Shown here in pieces: positions 47,601 to 55,480 of a stretch of 64,000 bases of DNA. Numbering within the stretch: the stretch's first letter is position 1; the number at the start of each line of letters is the position of its first letter. The stretch is from Babylonia areolata (Eukaryota > Mollusca > Gastropoda > Neogastropoda > Buccinidae): contig NC_134878.1 in the NCBI RefSeq assembly GCF_041734735.1, positions 18,891,202-18,955,201 of the forward strand, in the 5' to 3' direction. The notes beneath the pieces are model-generated. The model had not been told where the DNA came from. It made no database searches and was given only the letters and a program-made list of their open reading frames with translations. Made by a program: the position numbers and the translations under genes.

Positions 47601-50600
47601 AAATATAAGCGAATTCCAAAGCATGTCTTAAGATACAGAAGAAATTCAAACTTGTCATTGTGTGATGACCACAGTACTTTAGTAAGTCACCTGATTTTCT
47701 CAAATTCATGCATTCCTTTTGTCATGAATTAATCATCTAAAATTTATGCATTTCTTTTGTCATGAATAACCTTTTTCCCCCCTCCTTTTCCAGAGATCCC
47801 CCGTAGCTTTTGAGGTGGGGATGAGAGCGGAGGTGGTAGACCGTCGCAACCCGATCCTGGTGCGTGTGGCGACCATACAGGAGGTGAAGGAGCACCAGGT
47901 GCTGGTCCACTTTGACAGCTGGCCCGACATGTACGACTACTGGCTGGACGACGACTCACCAGACATCAAGCCACCCGGCTGGTGCAGTCGCACTGGCAGC
48001 AAAGTGGAGCCTCCGTATGGTCAGTAAGCATGGACATGTTTTCTCTCCTTTCCACAGTTGTGAACTACACTTTAAAGTGCATCTGCCTAGAAATGGGGAG
48101 AATTGTAGTGCATGGGTATCGGATACCACATTCGCCAATATTTTCTCCCCCTTTGCTAGACCTTGAGTGATAGTTTGGCGCTTGTCATTCAGATGTGATG
48201 TTAAACAGAGGTTCGGTGAGTAGCATGCTGTTGGGGCATGAAAGAACCCACTGCTATGAAAGGGTTGTCTCTGGCAAAGTTCTGTAGAAAAATCCACTTT
48301 TGATTGGAAAACAACTGCATTTGCAGGTAGAAAAAAAGAGGGGGTGGTGCTACACTGTAGTGATGCTCTCTCCCTGGGGAGAGCAGCCTGAATTCCACAC
48401 AGACATCTGTTGTGACAAAGAATGATAATACAATACAATGCAATTCCAGGACAGTACAGTACAGTGCAGTACAATAGAATACAGTGCAATTCAATGCAGT
48501 ACAGTGCAATGCAGTGCGATACCAAATCAATACAGTACAATACAATACAATGGATTGCATTGCAGTACAATGGAATGCAATACAATAAACAATCAGATCA
48601 ATGCGGAAAGTATGCAACAGCTGTGGTGCAGAAAAAGAACCTGCTGTTACCTCTGACAACTGTAAATAGGTTCTTTTTTTGCAACTGTGTAGCTGTATCT
48701 TCTTTTTTTTGGGGGGGGATATATTTTATTTGCTATTCTTTATTTTCTTTTTCTTTTTTACTGAAATTTAATTAGGTTGAGTACAGTGTTAAATTACCTC
48801 TCATTGCAAGACTGTTATATCCAAATTTTCAGAATTATTTCATTCTCTGATAGGTGACAGATTTTGATTAAAAAAAAAAAAAAAAAAGCTTCTATATATG
48901 ACATATAGCAGAATGATACTTATTGATGACTTGATAGAGCATTTACTTTTTCTAACCTGTGTTAAAATTTTGTGATTAAAGGGACCAGCTGTTTGAATTT
49001 ATTGTTTAAGCAGTGCTTTGTAGTAAGCTTGTGAGTTTGAATGTGTGGTGTCTTGTCAAAGTGTTGGCGTTGTATTTTGCAGTGGAGGACATCTTTCAGC
49101 ATAGCAGCTGCCCAACTCCTGGCTGCAATGGTGTTGGTCACATCAAAGGAGCAAAATATGTTGGACATCACAGGTAAAGCAGATCTTTGTAGAGCTTTTA
49201 AAAAATTTTTTTTTTACTAGGTCTGGAGAGGGTATTCATCAGGTGTGATGATTTTGCTTTTGGTTAAATGGTAAGCGTATGTTTATTGCATATGATTTTG
49301 TATTTATTGTGTATGACCTTGCCATGCCACTCAGATGCAAGTGTTGTGTGATATATGCAGGAACAAGATGATTCCAAGCATCGTTGGTGGTGTATTTGTC
49401 TGTCTAATGTGAATATAAGAACTTGTTGTTGCAACATTTCTTTGCAGATTTGGGTGTCCTTGATATAAAGCACATGAACAGAGAGCTGCTCAGCTGTTTT
49501 AAAAAGTTTGCGGTGCATGTTGCAATACCTTGTCTGATGTGATCATGAACAGAGAGTCACATATTCAAAATACTACATCAGTTTTTGCTGTCCCTACTCT
49601 TTGATTTGAACATGGAGTCACCAGTTTTATCAGTGCAGCATGTTTTGCTGCAGTTCATTGCAAAGACTGTGGCATACATGGCTATCTCAACTCTGATGTG
49701 GACATGAATTCCAGTTCAAAGCACTATGGGGCATCAGGTTGTGTAAGTACTGTAAACAAGTGCCATCATCAGTCACCAAATGTAAGGACTTGTTTGCAGC
49801 GCTTTCGGTTGTCCCTACTCCAGTGTGAACATGAACAAGGAGTCGACCCTGCAGGACCGGCTGGGCTCAACGCGCAGTGAGGAGGGCTCTGCCGCCCCGC
49901 TGGCTGTGCGGGTCAAGATGGAGAGTGGAGAAATCAGGTACTTACCTGCACTTACCTGTTTTTACAGTTTGCTCAGAGCTGACAGTCTGTCTGGTGTTGA
50001 AATATTTTCTTCTCTGACTTATTTTGTATGGATTCATTTTCTCAGGATTTACTGTCAAGCCAAGTACTGTACAATCAAAATACTTTCAGAAACTCTCAGC
50101 TGTTGAGGTGTATTCATAATCACGCATGCCATTTTCCCGTAAATGGAATGTGGACTTAGAATGCTGGGATGCAGTATGTTATTGTTTAACAGGATTTTAT
50201 TTGATGAAACATGTTTTAAGTGTTATACAGTTGTTAACATTTAAAGATGGGACTGAAAGTAAAAACAACTTTCAGCTGCCCTTGTTGCAGAACATCATTT
50301 TAAACTTCAGATCATGAGATAATGAGGGGAATCAGAGTACATGGAAACTGAATCAAGAATTAAACTAAAACATTTTGAGGGATTGGTGGAAGGAATACAG
50401 AATCAAAGGCTGGTAAGGATTTCTTCTTGTCTGGGATTTGACAAGACTGGGATTTATGAAGAAAAAAATGTAGACAATGACATTTGCAGCATTGAAGGGG
50501 AACCACTTTGCCTTTTAAGCCAGTATGTGTGTGGCCAGTGTTGCTTTTGACAAATGAACAGTGGGATTGCTATTGTTCTGTGCATCATTGAACAGACACA

Positions 50601-51457
50601 AGCATTTCAAATGGAACATCGATAATTCAGTATGCTTGACAATGCTGACAAAATTCACTATTGTAGAGTGCCACACTGCCTGGATAATAGAGGGGTTGGA
50701 GCAGGACCTTCCTGTCTGCATTATGCATTAAACCAACACACACACACACACACACACACACAAATTTAAGGGTAAATTAGTGATGATTATGTTGAGGGAA
50801 AAAAGTGAAAGAATGCATTCAGAAACAAAAATGTTCTAGTTTCAAGCACACAGCTTTTGTTCTTTGTGCTTCATGCCTGGGCCAACACTGTTGAATAATT
50901 TCAACAGTTGAAGCTGTCAGATGTAGCATAACATTCACTAAAAATAGTATGTTTGGTAGTGAAGTTCTGAATCAGGAAGGATAAGATAAATGATAAGTTT
51001 GTGTGTGTGTAAAGTAGGAAGGATAAGATAAATGGTAAGTTTGTGTGTGTAAAGCAGGAAGGATAAGGTAAATGTGTTTGTGTGAATCTGAAAGGATAAC
51101 ATAAGTGATGTGTTTGTGTGTGTGTAAATCAGGAAGGATATGTGCTGTGTTGAGGTGAATTGGGAAGTTCAAGATAAAAGTTGTGTGTGTGTGTGTGAAT
51201 TTGGAAGTACAGGATAAATGCTCTGTGGGTGTTTGTCAGGAAATGCCCCACTCCAGGTTGTGACAGTTCTGGTCACATCACTGGCAAGTTCACATCACAC
51301 CATCGCCTGTCGGGCTGCCCCCTGTATGAGAAGAACGTGATGCGCATGAATGCTGAACTGGCTGCCAGACCCATGGTGCGCCCTGGAAGAGGAAGGAAAA
51401 GGTAGAGGCTTTTAACTTTCCCGGCTGTTCTCTTTCTTTTTTTCTCTCTCTCCCTCC

Positions 51458-51497
<40 letters not shown>

Positions 51498-53713
51498 CAT
51501 CACCTCTTCTATCATATATCCTCTTTCTTTTCTGTCTGTCTCTCTCAACTGTCCCCTCTGTACCTGCATCTTTTTTTTAATATCCTATGCCATAGGGGAA
51601 ATGTGGTCGACAAATGGTCTCGAGAGTTTGATCTGTCTTTTTCAGAGTTGTAGAGCTCTTCCCAAGGTATTTTCCTCTTGTGAAGTCTCATTGATTTGCC
51701 ATATTTGCTGACAGATACATGCTGGCAAAAGAATGGTTTCCCACCTGTGTAAAGTGAATGACTGCATATTTCCATTCAAGATGCTGGATTTATCAGTTCA
51801 TTATAAGCCTGACTGACTTAGCCCTCAAAGACTAAGGACATCCAGCTCGATGGCAGTTCCAAATCAGTTTTCAACCCTATTAACAGTGCAGAAACCCTGT
51901 CTTGCTCTCCTTCCTGCTTTTCCATGCTGTTCTCAATTTCATAGCTGATTTCCCTTTTGTGAAGAGAGGAAATGTCAGTGATTCTTCAGTCAGGAAACTG
52001 AGCATTAAAATGAGATTTGTTTGATTGCAGAAAACATTTTGGTGATTCTGATTTGAAGGAGGAGGATGGGCAGCAAGTGAAAAAAGGTGACTATACCCTC
52101 TATAGTGTGTTTTGGCCGTGTTTTGATATCCACCTTAGTTAGGACACTGTTAAACTTACCTGAACCAAACTGCTTCATGTAGATCATCATGGAAGCAAAA
52201 TGTATATCAGGCTGATCAGAAAGAAATACCTGGTGCTAACCCATTGTTTTTCTGAGGAGATCATCATGGAAGCAAAATGTATATCAGGCTGATCAGAAAG
52301 AAATACCTGGTGCTGACCCATTGTTTTTCTGAGATGTCTTCAATAAAATTTTGATTGTTAACATGCTATGCATTACAGTGCCAAGTGCATGACAGTACTT
52401 GATACGACCGCAAGTAAATTTCATTAGTTGAATAATGTCTCTCTTGCTGATCTTCAGATGGACTGGGTTACAAGAGGTTGATGCAAGGACACATAAGTTG
52501 TCTGTTTTGTTCTGACTTACTGGAGTTACTCTCTTGTGTACAAAATCAGTAGGACATCTTTGAAAGTATGAAATGCATTCTGACATGTGTATACCAATTT
52601 CATTTCTCTCTCAGTCTGCCTCTCACGCTCTCTCTCCCTTGTGCGCTCTCTCTCTCTTTCTTGCTCTCTATCCCTCCTCCTCTCTTACTTTCTCGTTTAA
52701 GTTATCCAGAAGATTTAAGACTCCTGTATTTCTCGTTTCCAGAACGTTTAGAGTCCACAGCGTCGTCGTTCATGGAGAACATCCACCAGTCTGTGTTCTT
52801 GTCGTCTGTGCCAGCCACACCCTCTCAGGAAGGGCCGGCATTCTGGGACTACCACGCCCGCCTGCTGCCTGGCGTCAGTGAGTTCAAGGGCGACGACGTG
52901 AAGGAATGGACAGTGGACCAGGTGGCCAGTTTCATTGGGTCCTTGCCGGGATGCAGAGAGGTGGAGAACAACTTCCGGGAACAGGTGAGGGATGGACCCT
53001 AGGTTTGGATTATGCAGTAACCTTTGCTGGTGAGCAAGGATGGTTGTTAGAAGAAATGTTGTTAGAAGCAGTGACAGTACTTTTAACAAGGGTTTTTGTG
53101 GGTGAAATTTGAATGAATAACTGTGGACTTGATCGATTTTTAGGCTTTGAATGTTTATGCGAAGAGAGGAGCAGGAAATACGATATTTCAGGGAAAAAAT
53201 AACGAGAATTAAATGGAATAGCACACTTGGAAATATGAGGCTGAAAAGAATGTTAATGATCACATGCACATAAAAGTATTCATACATTGCAGATAGTTCT
53301 TTATTCACAAAATCACAGTTACAGAGTGAAGATTGTTGCACAATTTTAGCCATAGAGATAGTGGATCTGTCAGAAAAATCATGTTGAAGCACAAAGCATA
53401 GAGACAGTATTGTGTAGCCACTAGCTTCAGCCAAATATTGTATGGCAGTGAAAGTAATCAGGGTGGCAGTCAAAAGTTTGGGGAGAGGGCATAGATATTT
53501 TTACAAGATTGAAACACCTAAACTGAACTGTGAACTGCGTAAAGTAAGACATCAGTAAACAATGCTTTGTATTTTTGTTTTCAGCAAATCGATGGCGACT
53601 CATTCTTGCTGATGACTCAAGCAGACATCGTCAAAATACTGAATGTGAAGCTTGGACCAGCCCTGAAAATTTTCACCAGTGTGGTTTTCTTCCAGCAGAC
53701 AGTAGATTCCTGA
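20955..53713 (+). CDS. L3MBTL: L3MBTL: lethal(3)malignant brain tumour-like protein (FCS finger, 3 MBT, 2 C2HC, SAM)
   Basis: Coding exons: 20955-20963, 24667-24949, 28032-28157, 30635-31195, 31791-32017, 32438-33034, 33452-33587, 34292-34439, 34893-35062, 37568-37650, 38405-38639, 39161-39255, 46045-46273, 46919-47004, 47794-48019, 49083-49173, 49824-49937, 51240-51401, 52031-52086, 52743-52984, 53585-53713. All borders are GT-AG and phases join to 4005 nt (1334 aa). Order: disordered N-terminus (1-650), FCS finger (about 666-691), MBT1 (758-858), MBT2 (865-966), MBT3 (973-1070), C2HC fingers (from 1080 and 1141), SAM (1265-1328). MBT proteins bind mono- and dimethyl-lysine on histones and compact chromatin in the nucleus. 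The order matches fly l(3)mbt and vertebrate L3MBTL1/3/4. Least certain: the 9-nt first exon and the GTTGGC donor after 39255. Confidence 0.93.
20964..24666 (+). other. L3MBTL first intron, no gene
   Basis: AT-rich. It contains G and C homopolymers (22223-22245; 24009-24040), CA/GT repeats (22369-22390; 24165-24192), a 68-bp tandem duplication at 22929-23050, a 32-bp exact repeat (22115-22146 and 22542-22573), and one inverted family C fragment. No coding signal was seen. Confidence 0.6.
23848..23906 (-). repeat. family C repeat, 5'-truncated inverted copy
   Basis: On the - strand it corresponds to the last 60 bases of the family, ending in AGTATGTGTAATTAAA. Confidence 0.7.
24667..33587 (+). 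CDS. L3MBTL: L3MBTL exons 2-7: disordered N-terminal region
   Basis: Six exons encode about 645 residues rich in Gln, Thr, Ser, Pro, Ala and Val, with no recognised fold (for example [19 protein letters not shown]). The last exon has [12 protein letters not shown], a short hydrophobic motif similar to one upstream of the FCS finger in L3MBTL proteins. Exon 4 contains an exact two-fold repeat of 28 residues. Good splice sites and much higher GC than the introns support these exons despite low conservation. Confidence 0.88.
26648..27067 (-). mobile_element. 5'-truncated LINE 3' end with 9-bp target-site duplication
   Basis: The fragment 26657-27058 reads on the - strand [20 protein letters not shown], then [15 protein letters not shown] and a C2H2 finger [17 protein letters not shown], the usual C-terminus of an invertebrate LINE polyprotein. 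The 3' end is a run of ATC units, typical of the Ingi-like group. TCTGTCACT at 26648-26656 and 27059-27067 is the flanking duplication. It lies in the second L3MBTL intron, opposite to the gene. Confidence 0.85.
29155..29375 (+). repeat. family A SINE, diverged
   Basis: Keeps traces of the tRNA-like head (TTGGTTAGTGTTGGACTTCA), GGGTTAAGGGTGGGGATTTT and CGGAGTTGCAGTCTATGACC, matching the order of 3495-3875. Confidence 0.6.
30955..31122 (+). repeat. 84-bp in-frame tandem duplication inside L3MBTL exon 4
   Basis: Units 30955-31038 and 31039-31122 both encode [20 protein letters not shown] followed by GQQQPGQA. They differ at only three bases, all third positions, so the two peptides are identical. 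Confidence 0.95.
31560..31790 (+). repeat. 130-bp duplication of an intron 3' end
   Basis: ATAAAGGCTCTTGTGCTTTT (31611) recurs as ATAAAGACTCTTGTGC at 31741 with similar sequence on both sides, a period of 130. The right copy leads to the real L3MBTL acceptor at 31790; the left copy ends in a second acceptor-like TTATTTCCAG near 31663. Confidence 0.8.
32291..32318 (-). repeat. family C repeat, 28-bp 3' remnant
   Basis: Exact match in inverse orientation to the terminal 28 bases of the family (ending TTAAGTATGTGTAATTAAAA). It is too short to be certain on its own. Confidence 0.45.
34292..35062 (+). CDS. L3MBTL: L3MBTL exons 8-9: FCS zinc finger and basic linker
   Basis: Exon 34292-34439 encodes [20 protein letters not shown] followed by SQTCV, a C2-C2 FCS-type finger, which in Polycomb and MBT proteins binds RNA or mediates contacts. 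Exon 34893-35062 follows with a lysine-rich stretch ([10 protein letters not shown]) that could serve as a nuclear signal. GT-rich simple repeats (34526-34550, 34648-34664) fill the intron between them. Confidence 0.93.
35098..35345 (+). repeat. family B SINE copy
   Basis: Contains AAAGAACCCATGGCAACGAA, the block GGGGAGAGCAGCTTGAATTT, and ends in an AATACAGTACAG tail. It closely follows the L3MBTL donor at 35063. Confidence 0.75.
35597..37387 (+). mobile_element. 5'-truncated LINE (RT with RNase H) with 13-bp target-site duplication
   Basis: The element spans 35610-37374 and is flanked by exact GACAGGTAAATAT at 35597-35609 and 37375-37387. It starts inside the reverse transcriptase (LLYINDIKD, then HADDLAVW around the catalytic pair) and continues through [19 protein letters not shown], an RNase H domain ([28 protein letters not shown]) and a Cys-rich end ([17 protein letters not shown]). 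RT plus RNase H points to the I/Jockey-related LINE groups. Frame is lost by a stop at 36138-36140, a shift near 36735 and a stop at 37112-37114, so it is dead. It sits in the L3MBTL intron before MBT1, in the same orientation. Confidence 0.92.
37568..38639 (+). CDS. L3MBTL: L3MBTL exons 10-11: MBT repeat 1
   Basis: [20 protein letters not shown] gives the arm and [30 protein letters not shown] and [16 protein letters not shown] give the barrel. This repeat has Tyr where the methyl-lysine cage has Trp, and His in place of the cage Asn (DPKH), so it is unlikely to bind methyl-lysine, as in vertebrate MBT1. Confidence 0.95.
39161..46273 (+). CDS. L3MBTL: L3MBTL exons 12-13: MBT repeat 2, split by a 6.8-kb intron
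   Basis: Exon 39161-39255 encodes the arm ([21 protein letters not shown]) up to its last residues and exon 46045-46273 the barrel ([35 protein letters not shown]). The Asp, Asn, Phe, Trp and Tyr that form the methyl-lysine pocket of human L3MBTL1 repeat 2 are all kept. The intron between them houses the hAT gene. The donor GTTGGC after 39255 is weak; the exon 13 acceptor may be at 46041 or 46044. Confidence 0.88.
39393..39544 (+). promoter_or_regulatory. possible promoter of the nested hAT gene
   Basis: Two similar blocks occur in tandem: AAACGGCTTGATCTG..TTGCGCATTTCCGG and AAACGGCTCGTCTTG..TTGCGCACTTCCTG. The second half of each resembles an ETS site. GCCATCTTTG further on resembles a YY1 site. 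ETS and YY1 sites are usual in TATA-less promoters. The assignment is by resemblance only. Confidence 0.35.
39545..44188 (+). CDS. hAT-superfamily transposase-like gene with BED-like finger, nested in an L3MBTL intron
   Basis: Exons 39545-39836, 41256-41443 and 42104-44188 join in phase through GT-AG borders. Exon 1 encodes a BED-like finger ([20 protein letters not shown], then HLKTAKH). Exon 3 has the RNase-H-like core: [20 protein letters not shown] and [15 protein letters not shown] carry the first two acidic residues, and [18 protein letters not shown] with ESSFSSM matches the C-terminal hAT dimerisation region. A Lys-rich tail ends at TAG 44186-44188. Exon 3 shifts frame at three homopolymers: T6 (42980-42985), A7 (43047-43053) and A8 (43865-43872); one base fewer in each restores one frame. 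This is either recent decay or assembly error. Similar proteins are widespread in fish and molluscs, so it may be a live family or a domesticated gene. Confidence 0.75.
40367..40468. repeat. (CA)n microsatellites in the hAT gene intron
   Basis: Two CA runs (about 40367-40406 and 40433-40468) separated by a short interruption. Nothing else is recognised in this intron (39837-41255) except AT-rich sequence. Confidence 0.9.
44568..44615. repeat. (CA)n microsatellite, about 24 units
   Basis: An uninterrupted CA run in the 3' flank of the hAT gene. Confidence 0.95.
45009..45113. repeat. GC-rich palindromic segment, transposon-end-like
   Basis: GGGGGGCTTCGCCCCCC is a perfect hairpin, followed by ACCCCACAAAGGGGCGTTGC and GGCGGCCCCTGGACCCCTG. 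GC content is far above the surrounding AT-rich intron. Sequences of this style are common at ends of animal DNA transposons. Confidence 0.5.
45490..45705 (-). repeat. tRNA-derived SINE
   Basis: On the - strand GGTGGTCTAGTTGGAATGCA (box A) and CCATGGGTTCAAGTCCTG (box B) form a good tRNA-like promoter. The body after it differs from families A and B. It is in the L3MBTL intron, opposite to the gene. Confidence 0.6.
46324..46379. repeat. 28-bp tandem duplication abutting a SINE tail
   Basis: GAGCTTCTGACAGCATTTCT plus TCTTCTT occurs at 46324-46351 and again at 46352-46379, next to the CTTCTT tail of an inverted family A SINE. It follows the MBT2 donor by 50 bases. Confidence 0.8.
46370..46650 (-). 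repeat. family A SINE, inverted
   Basis: On the - strand it has GCAGACCTGCAAGTGCCTGA, GATCAAACACGCATC and GGGTTATGG, matching the body of 3495-3875, with the tail at the left end. The tRNA-like head is missing. Confidence 0.75.
46919..48019 (+). CDS. L3MBTL: L3MBTL exons 14-15: MBT repeat 3
   Basis: [20 protein letters not shown] gives the arm; [27 protein letters not shown] and [15 protein letters not shown] give the barrel. All five cage-type positions of repeat 2 (Asp, Asn, Phe, Trp, Tyr) are also present here. The exon ends at 48019 with a GT donor whose phase fits the exon at 49083. Confidence 0.95.
48135..48595 (+). repeat. family B SINE with expanded ACAAT-type tail
   Basis: The longest family B copy, with head sequence before AAAGAACCCACTGCTATGAA, the central block GGGGAGAGCAGCCTGAATTC, and CATCTGTTGTGACAAAGAAT. 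From about 48425 the tail grows into some 165 bases of degenerate ATACA/ATGCA/GTACA pentamers. Confidence 0.8.
49083..51401 (+). CDS. L3MBTL: L3MBTL exons 16-18: two C2HC zinc fingers
   Basis: Exon 49083-49173 encodes [20 protein letters not shown]; exon 49824-49937 encodes a linker ([20 protein letters not shown]); exon 51240-51401 encodes [20 protein letters not shown] followed by RLSGCPL. The second finger is the complete MYT1-type C2HC. The first has the paired Cys and both His but loses the last Cys at the exon join. Vertebrate L3MBTL proteins usually have one such finger. Confidence 0.9.
50735..50762. repeat. (CA)n microsatellite
   Basis: A CA run in the L3MBTL intron between 49937 and 51240; the rest of that intron's left half is AT-rich with no gene. 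Confidence 0.9.
50972..51225. repeat. degenerate ~43-bp minisatellite upstream of exon 18
   Basis: About five units of the form CAGGAAGGATAAGATAAATG plus TAAGTTTGTGTGTGT, decaying to the right. It ends about 15 bases before the L3MBTL acceptor at 51239. Confidence 0.85.
51463..51492. repeat. (CT)n microsatellite
   Basis: A CT run within a pyrimidine-rich stretch (51430-51560) directly after the L3MBTL donor at 51402. Confidence 0.9.
52031..53713 (+). CDS. L3MBTL: L3MBTL exons 19-21: linker and C-terminal SAM domain
   Basis: Exon 52031-52086 is an acidic linker. Exon 52743-52984 ends in [19 protein letters not shown] and exon 53585-53713 continues [20 protein letters not shown] and [10 protein letters not shown], a typical SAM domain split by one intron. 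SAM domains mediate self-association in MBT and Polycomb proteins. The stop TGA is at 53711-53713. Confidence 0.95.
52181..52334. repeat. 77-bp tandem duplication
   Basis: Units starting AGATCATCATGGAAGCAAAA at 52181 and 52258 are nearly identical (one clear difference, CTAACC/CTGACC). It is in an L3MBTL intron and must be recent. Confidence 0.95.
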
Positions 53714-55480
53714 TACACACCTTCCTTGCTTGGATTGTTTCGAGTGAAAGTCCCTGTTTAGTCTGTAGGGTGTTGAGGTGCTGTGAGCCCACTTTCTTCA
53801 GTCTGGTAATGCGTGGCAGTGAAAGTCCCACTTGTAACTGAAGTCTGTATGCTGTCGCAAAATTATGTACAAGATTTATTATTTGTTTATGTATAGATGG
53901 GATATAATTTTTTTTTTTTATGATTCATTGATTTTATAGGCAGTGTCACTTACGTTTTTGTGACTTCTGTTGATTTATGTGTTTTGTGATTTGTTGCGTT
54001 GTGTTTGTGGCATGACCCCATGCCACTCATCCAGAGTGTCGCATGCACAGCTACACTTTAGCCACCCCACAGAGGTGACAAGTCATATTAGTGGATTGGG
54101 GACTGACACCATGTCCCTCCGGTGACAGTCCTCATTAATTTCCTGACATACAAGACTGACACAAACACACCATGGAAGTGGAGGGGAAATGCACACAGCT
54201 CAACCCCATAAGAGTTTGGCATTAAAGGCCATTGTATGTTTTTGCAGCACAAAGGTTTACCTTTTGACTGTGAAAAATGTGAAGAGTATTTTGCATTGAA
54301 TCTGGTTAGTGCTAACAGACACGAAGATCAGTAGTGAATCAGGGCAGTTTACTGTTCGAAGTTACAAGTGTAACATGCAGTAAGTGATCTCAAAGCAGCT
54401 CTTTAAACTACAAAACTTGTGGGCTATCTTCAGTGCAGCTCATGAACTGTGTCTGATCAACACATTGAGCCTTTCAGTTCACATGTTCTGTGGTTCATTG
54501 CGCACACACTCAAGCCAGCTGCAGTTGTGTGAACTAAGAAATGATGTAAGGGTCAAGAGTCATGGGGCAGCTGCTAGGGAAAATAATGTGGTTCAAGAAT
54601 TTCTTGTGATTACAATATTAGCAGATATGTAACAAATAGAAAAGAAAACTTTTAGATAACAGGGAAAAATTTAATTGTATTCTCTTCCTGAGTGTATTGT
54701 ATAAATGTAGGAAATCAAATAGATCAGACTTCCATGCTTTGTTATACTGGTATTTCTGTGTAAAAAAACAACCACAAGCACCATCAAGAAGTGCCGTACA
54801 GATACATCAGCAAGGCCAGTAGAGCCAGCTTAGATCTAGAAAGTTCATACTGTTGAACAAACAAAAAAAAAAAAAAGATTATTTTTTTTTAATATTTAGC
54901 ACTATGTGAGGCCTATTTCAGTGGCGATAGTTTTGGTTGGATTGTGTGATTTTGCATTTAATAGTAAATGTTGATATATAGTACTTATATGATGCAAACT
55001 CGCCATATAATGGGCTCTAAGCACCTCATATGAAACAGTATATGCACAGTAGCACATAATAGCTTACAACAGCACATGAGGACATAGAAAAACAAAATCC
55101 TTGTACACCAAGACAATAATACAAATTGCAGATACGAATAACCACACCAAAAAGCACATGGAATATACCCTGCACACACACTTGCATGTGAGCAGACACA
55201 CAGTAAACACCCACCCACTAGCATACACAGAACATGAAGACTTCAAAGGAGGGGGTGAGGGGCACAAGAGGAATGTTGAGGGTGGTAGAAGACAGACAAA
55301 CAACTATACTTTGTCAAATCCAAAGGCAGTTATGAACACGCCTGGTGTTGAATGTCATTTTCATTGAAGGAAACGTGTGTGTTTGTTGCTGTTTGGGTTG
55401 TGTCATTTGTTCACGTCTTGTGTTGGACACTGTTGATATGTGTTCATGTCTATGCATAATAAACCAGTTTGACTCTTTTG
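53714..55480 (+). other. L3MBTL: L3MBTL 3' UTR (probable)
   Basis: Noncoding AT-rich sequence after the stop, with the first strong AATAAA at 55458-55463 followed by a T/G-rich stretch. A weaker ATTAAA occurs near 54224. No other gene signal interrupts it. Confidence 0.55.
55458..55463 (+). terminator. L3MBTL: candidate polyadenylation signal of L3MBTL
   Basis: CATAATAAACCAG contains an exact AATAAA with downstream TTTTGCTGTACTTGTG, which fits a GU-rich element. Confidence 0.5.

Noticed and set aside
48422-48656. ORFs in the ACAAT pentamer array
   Set aside because: Low-complexity repeat translation only.
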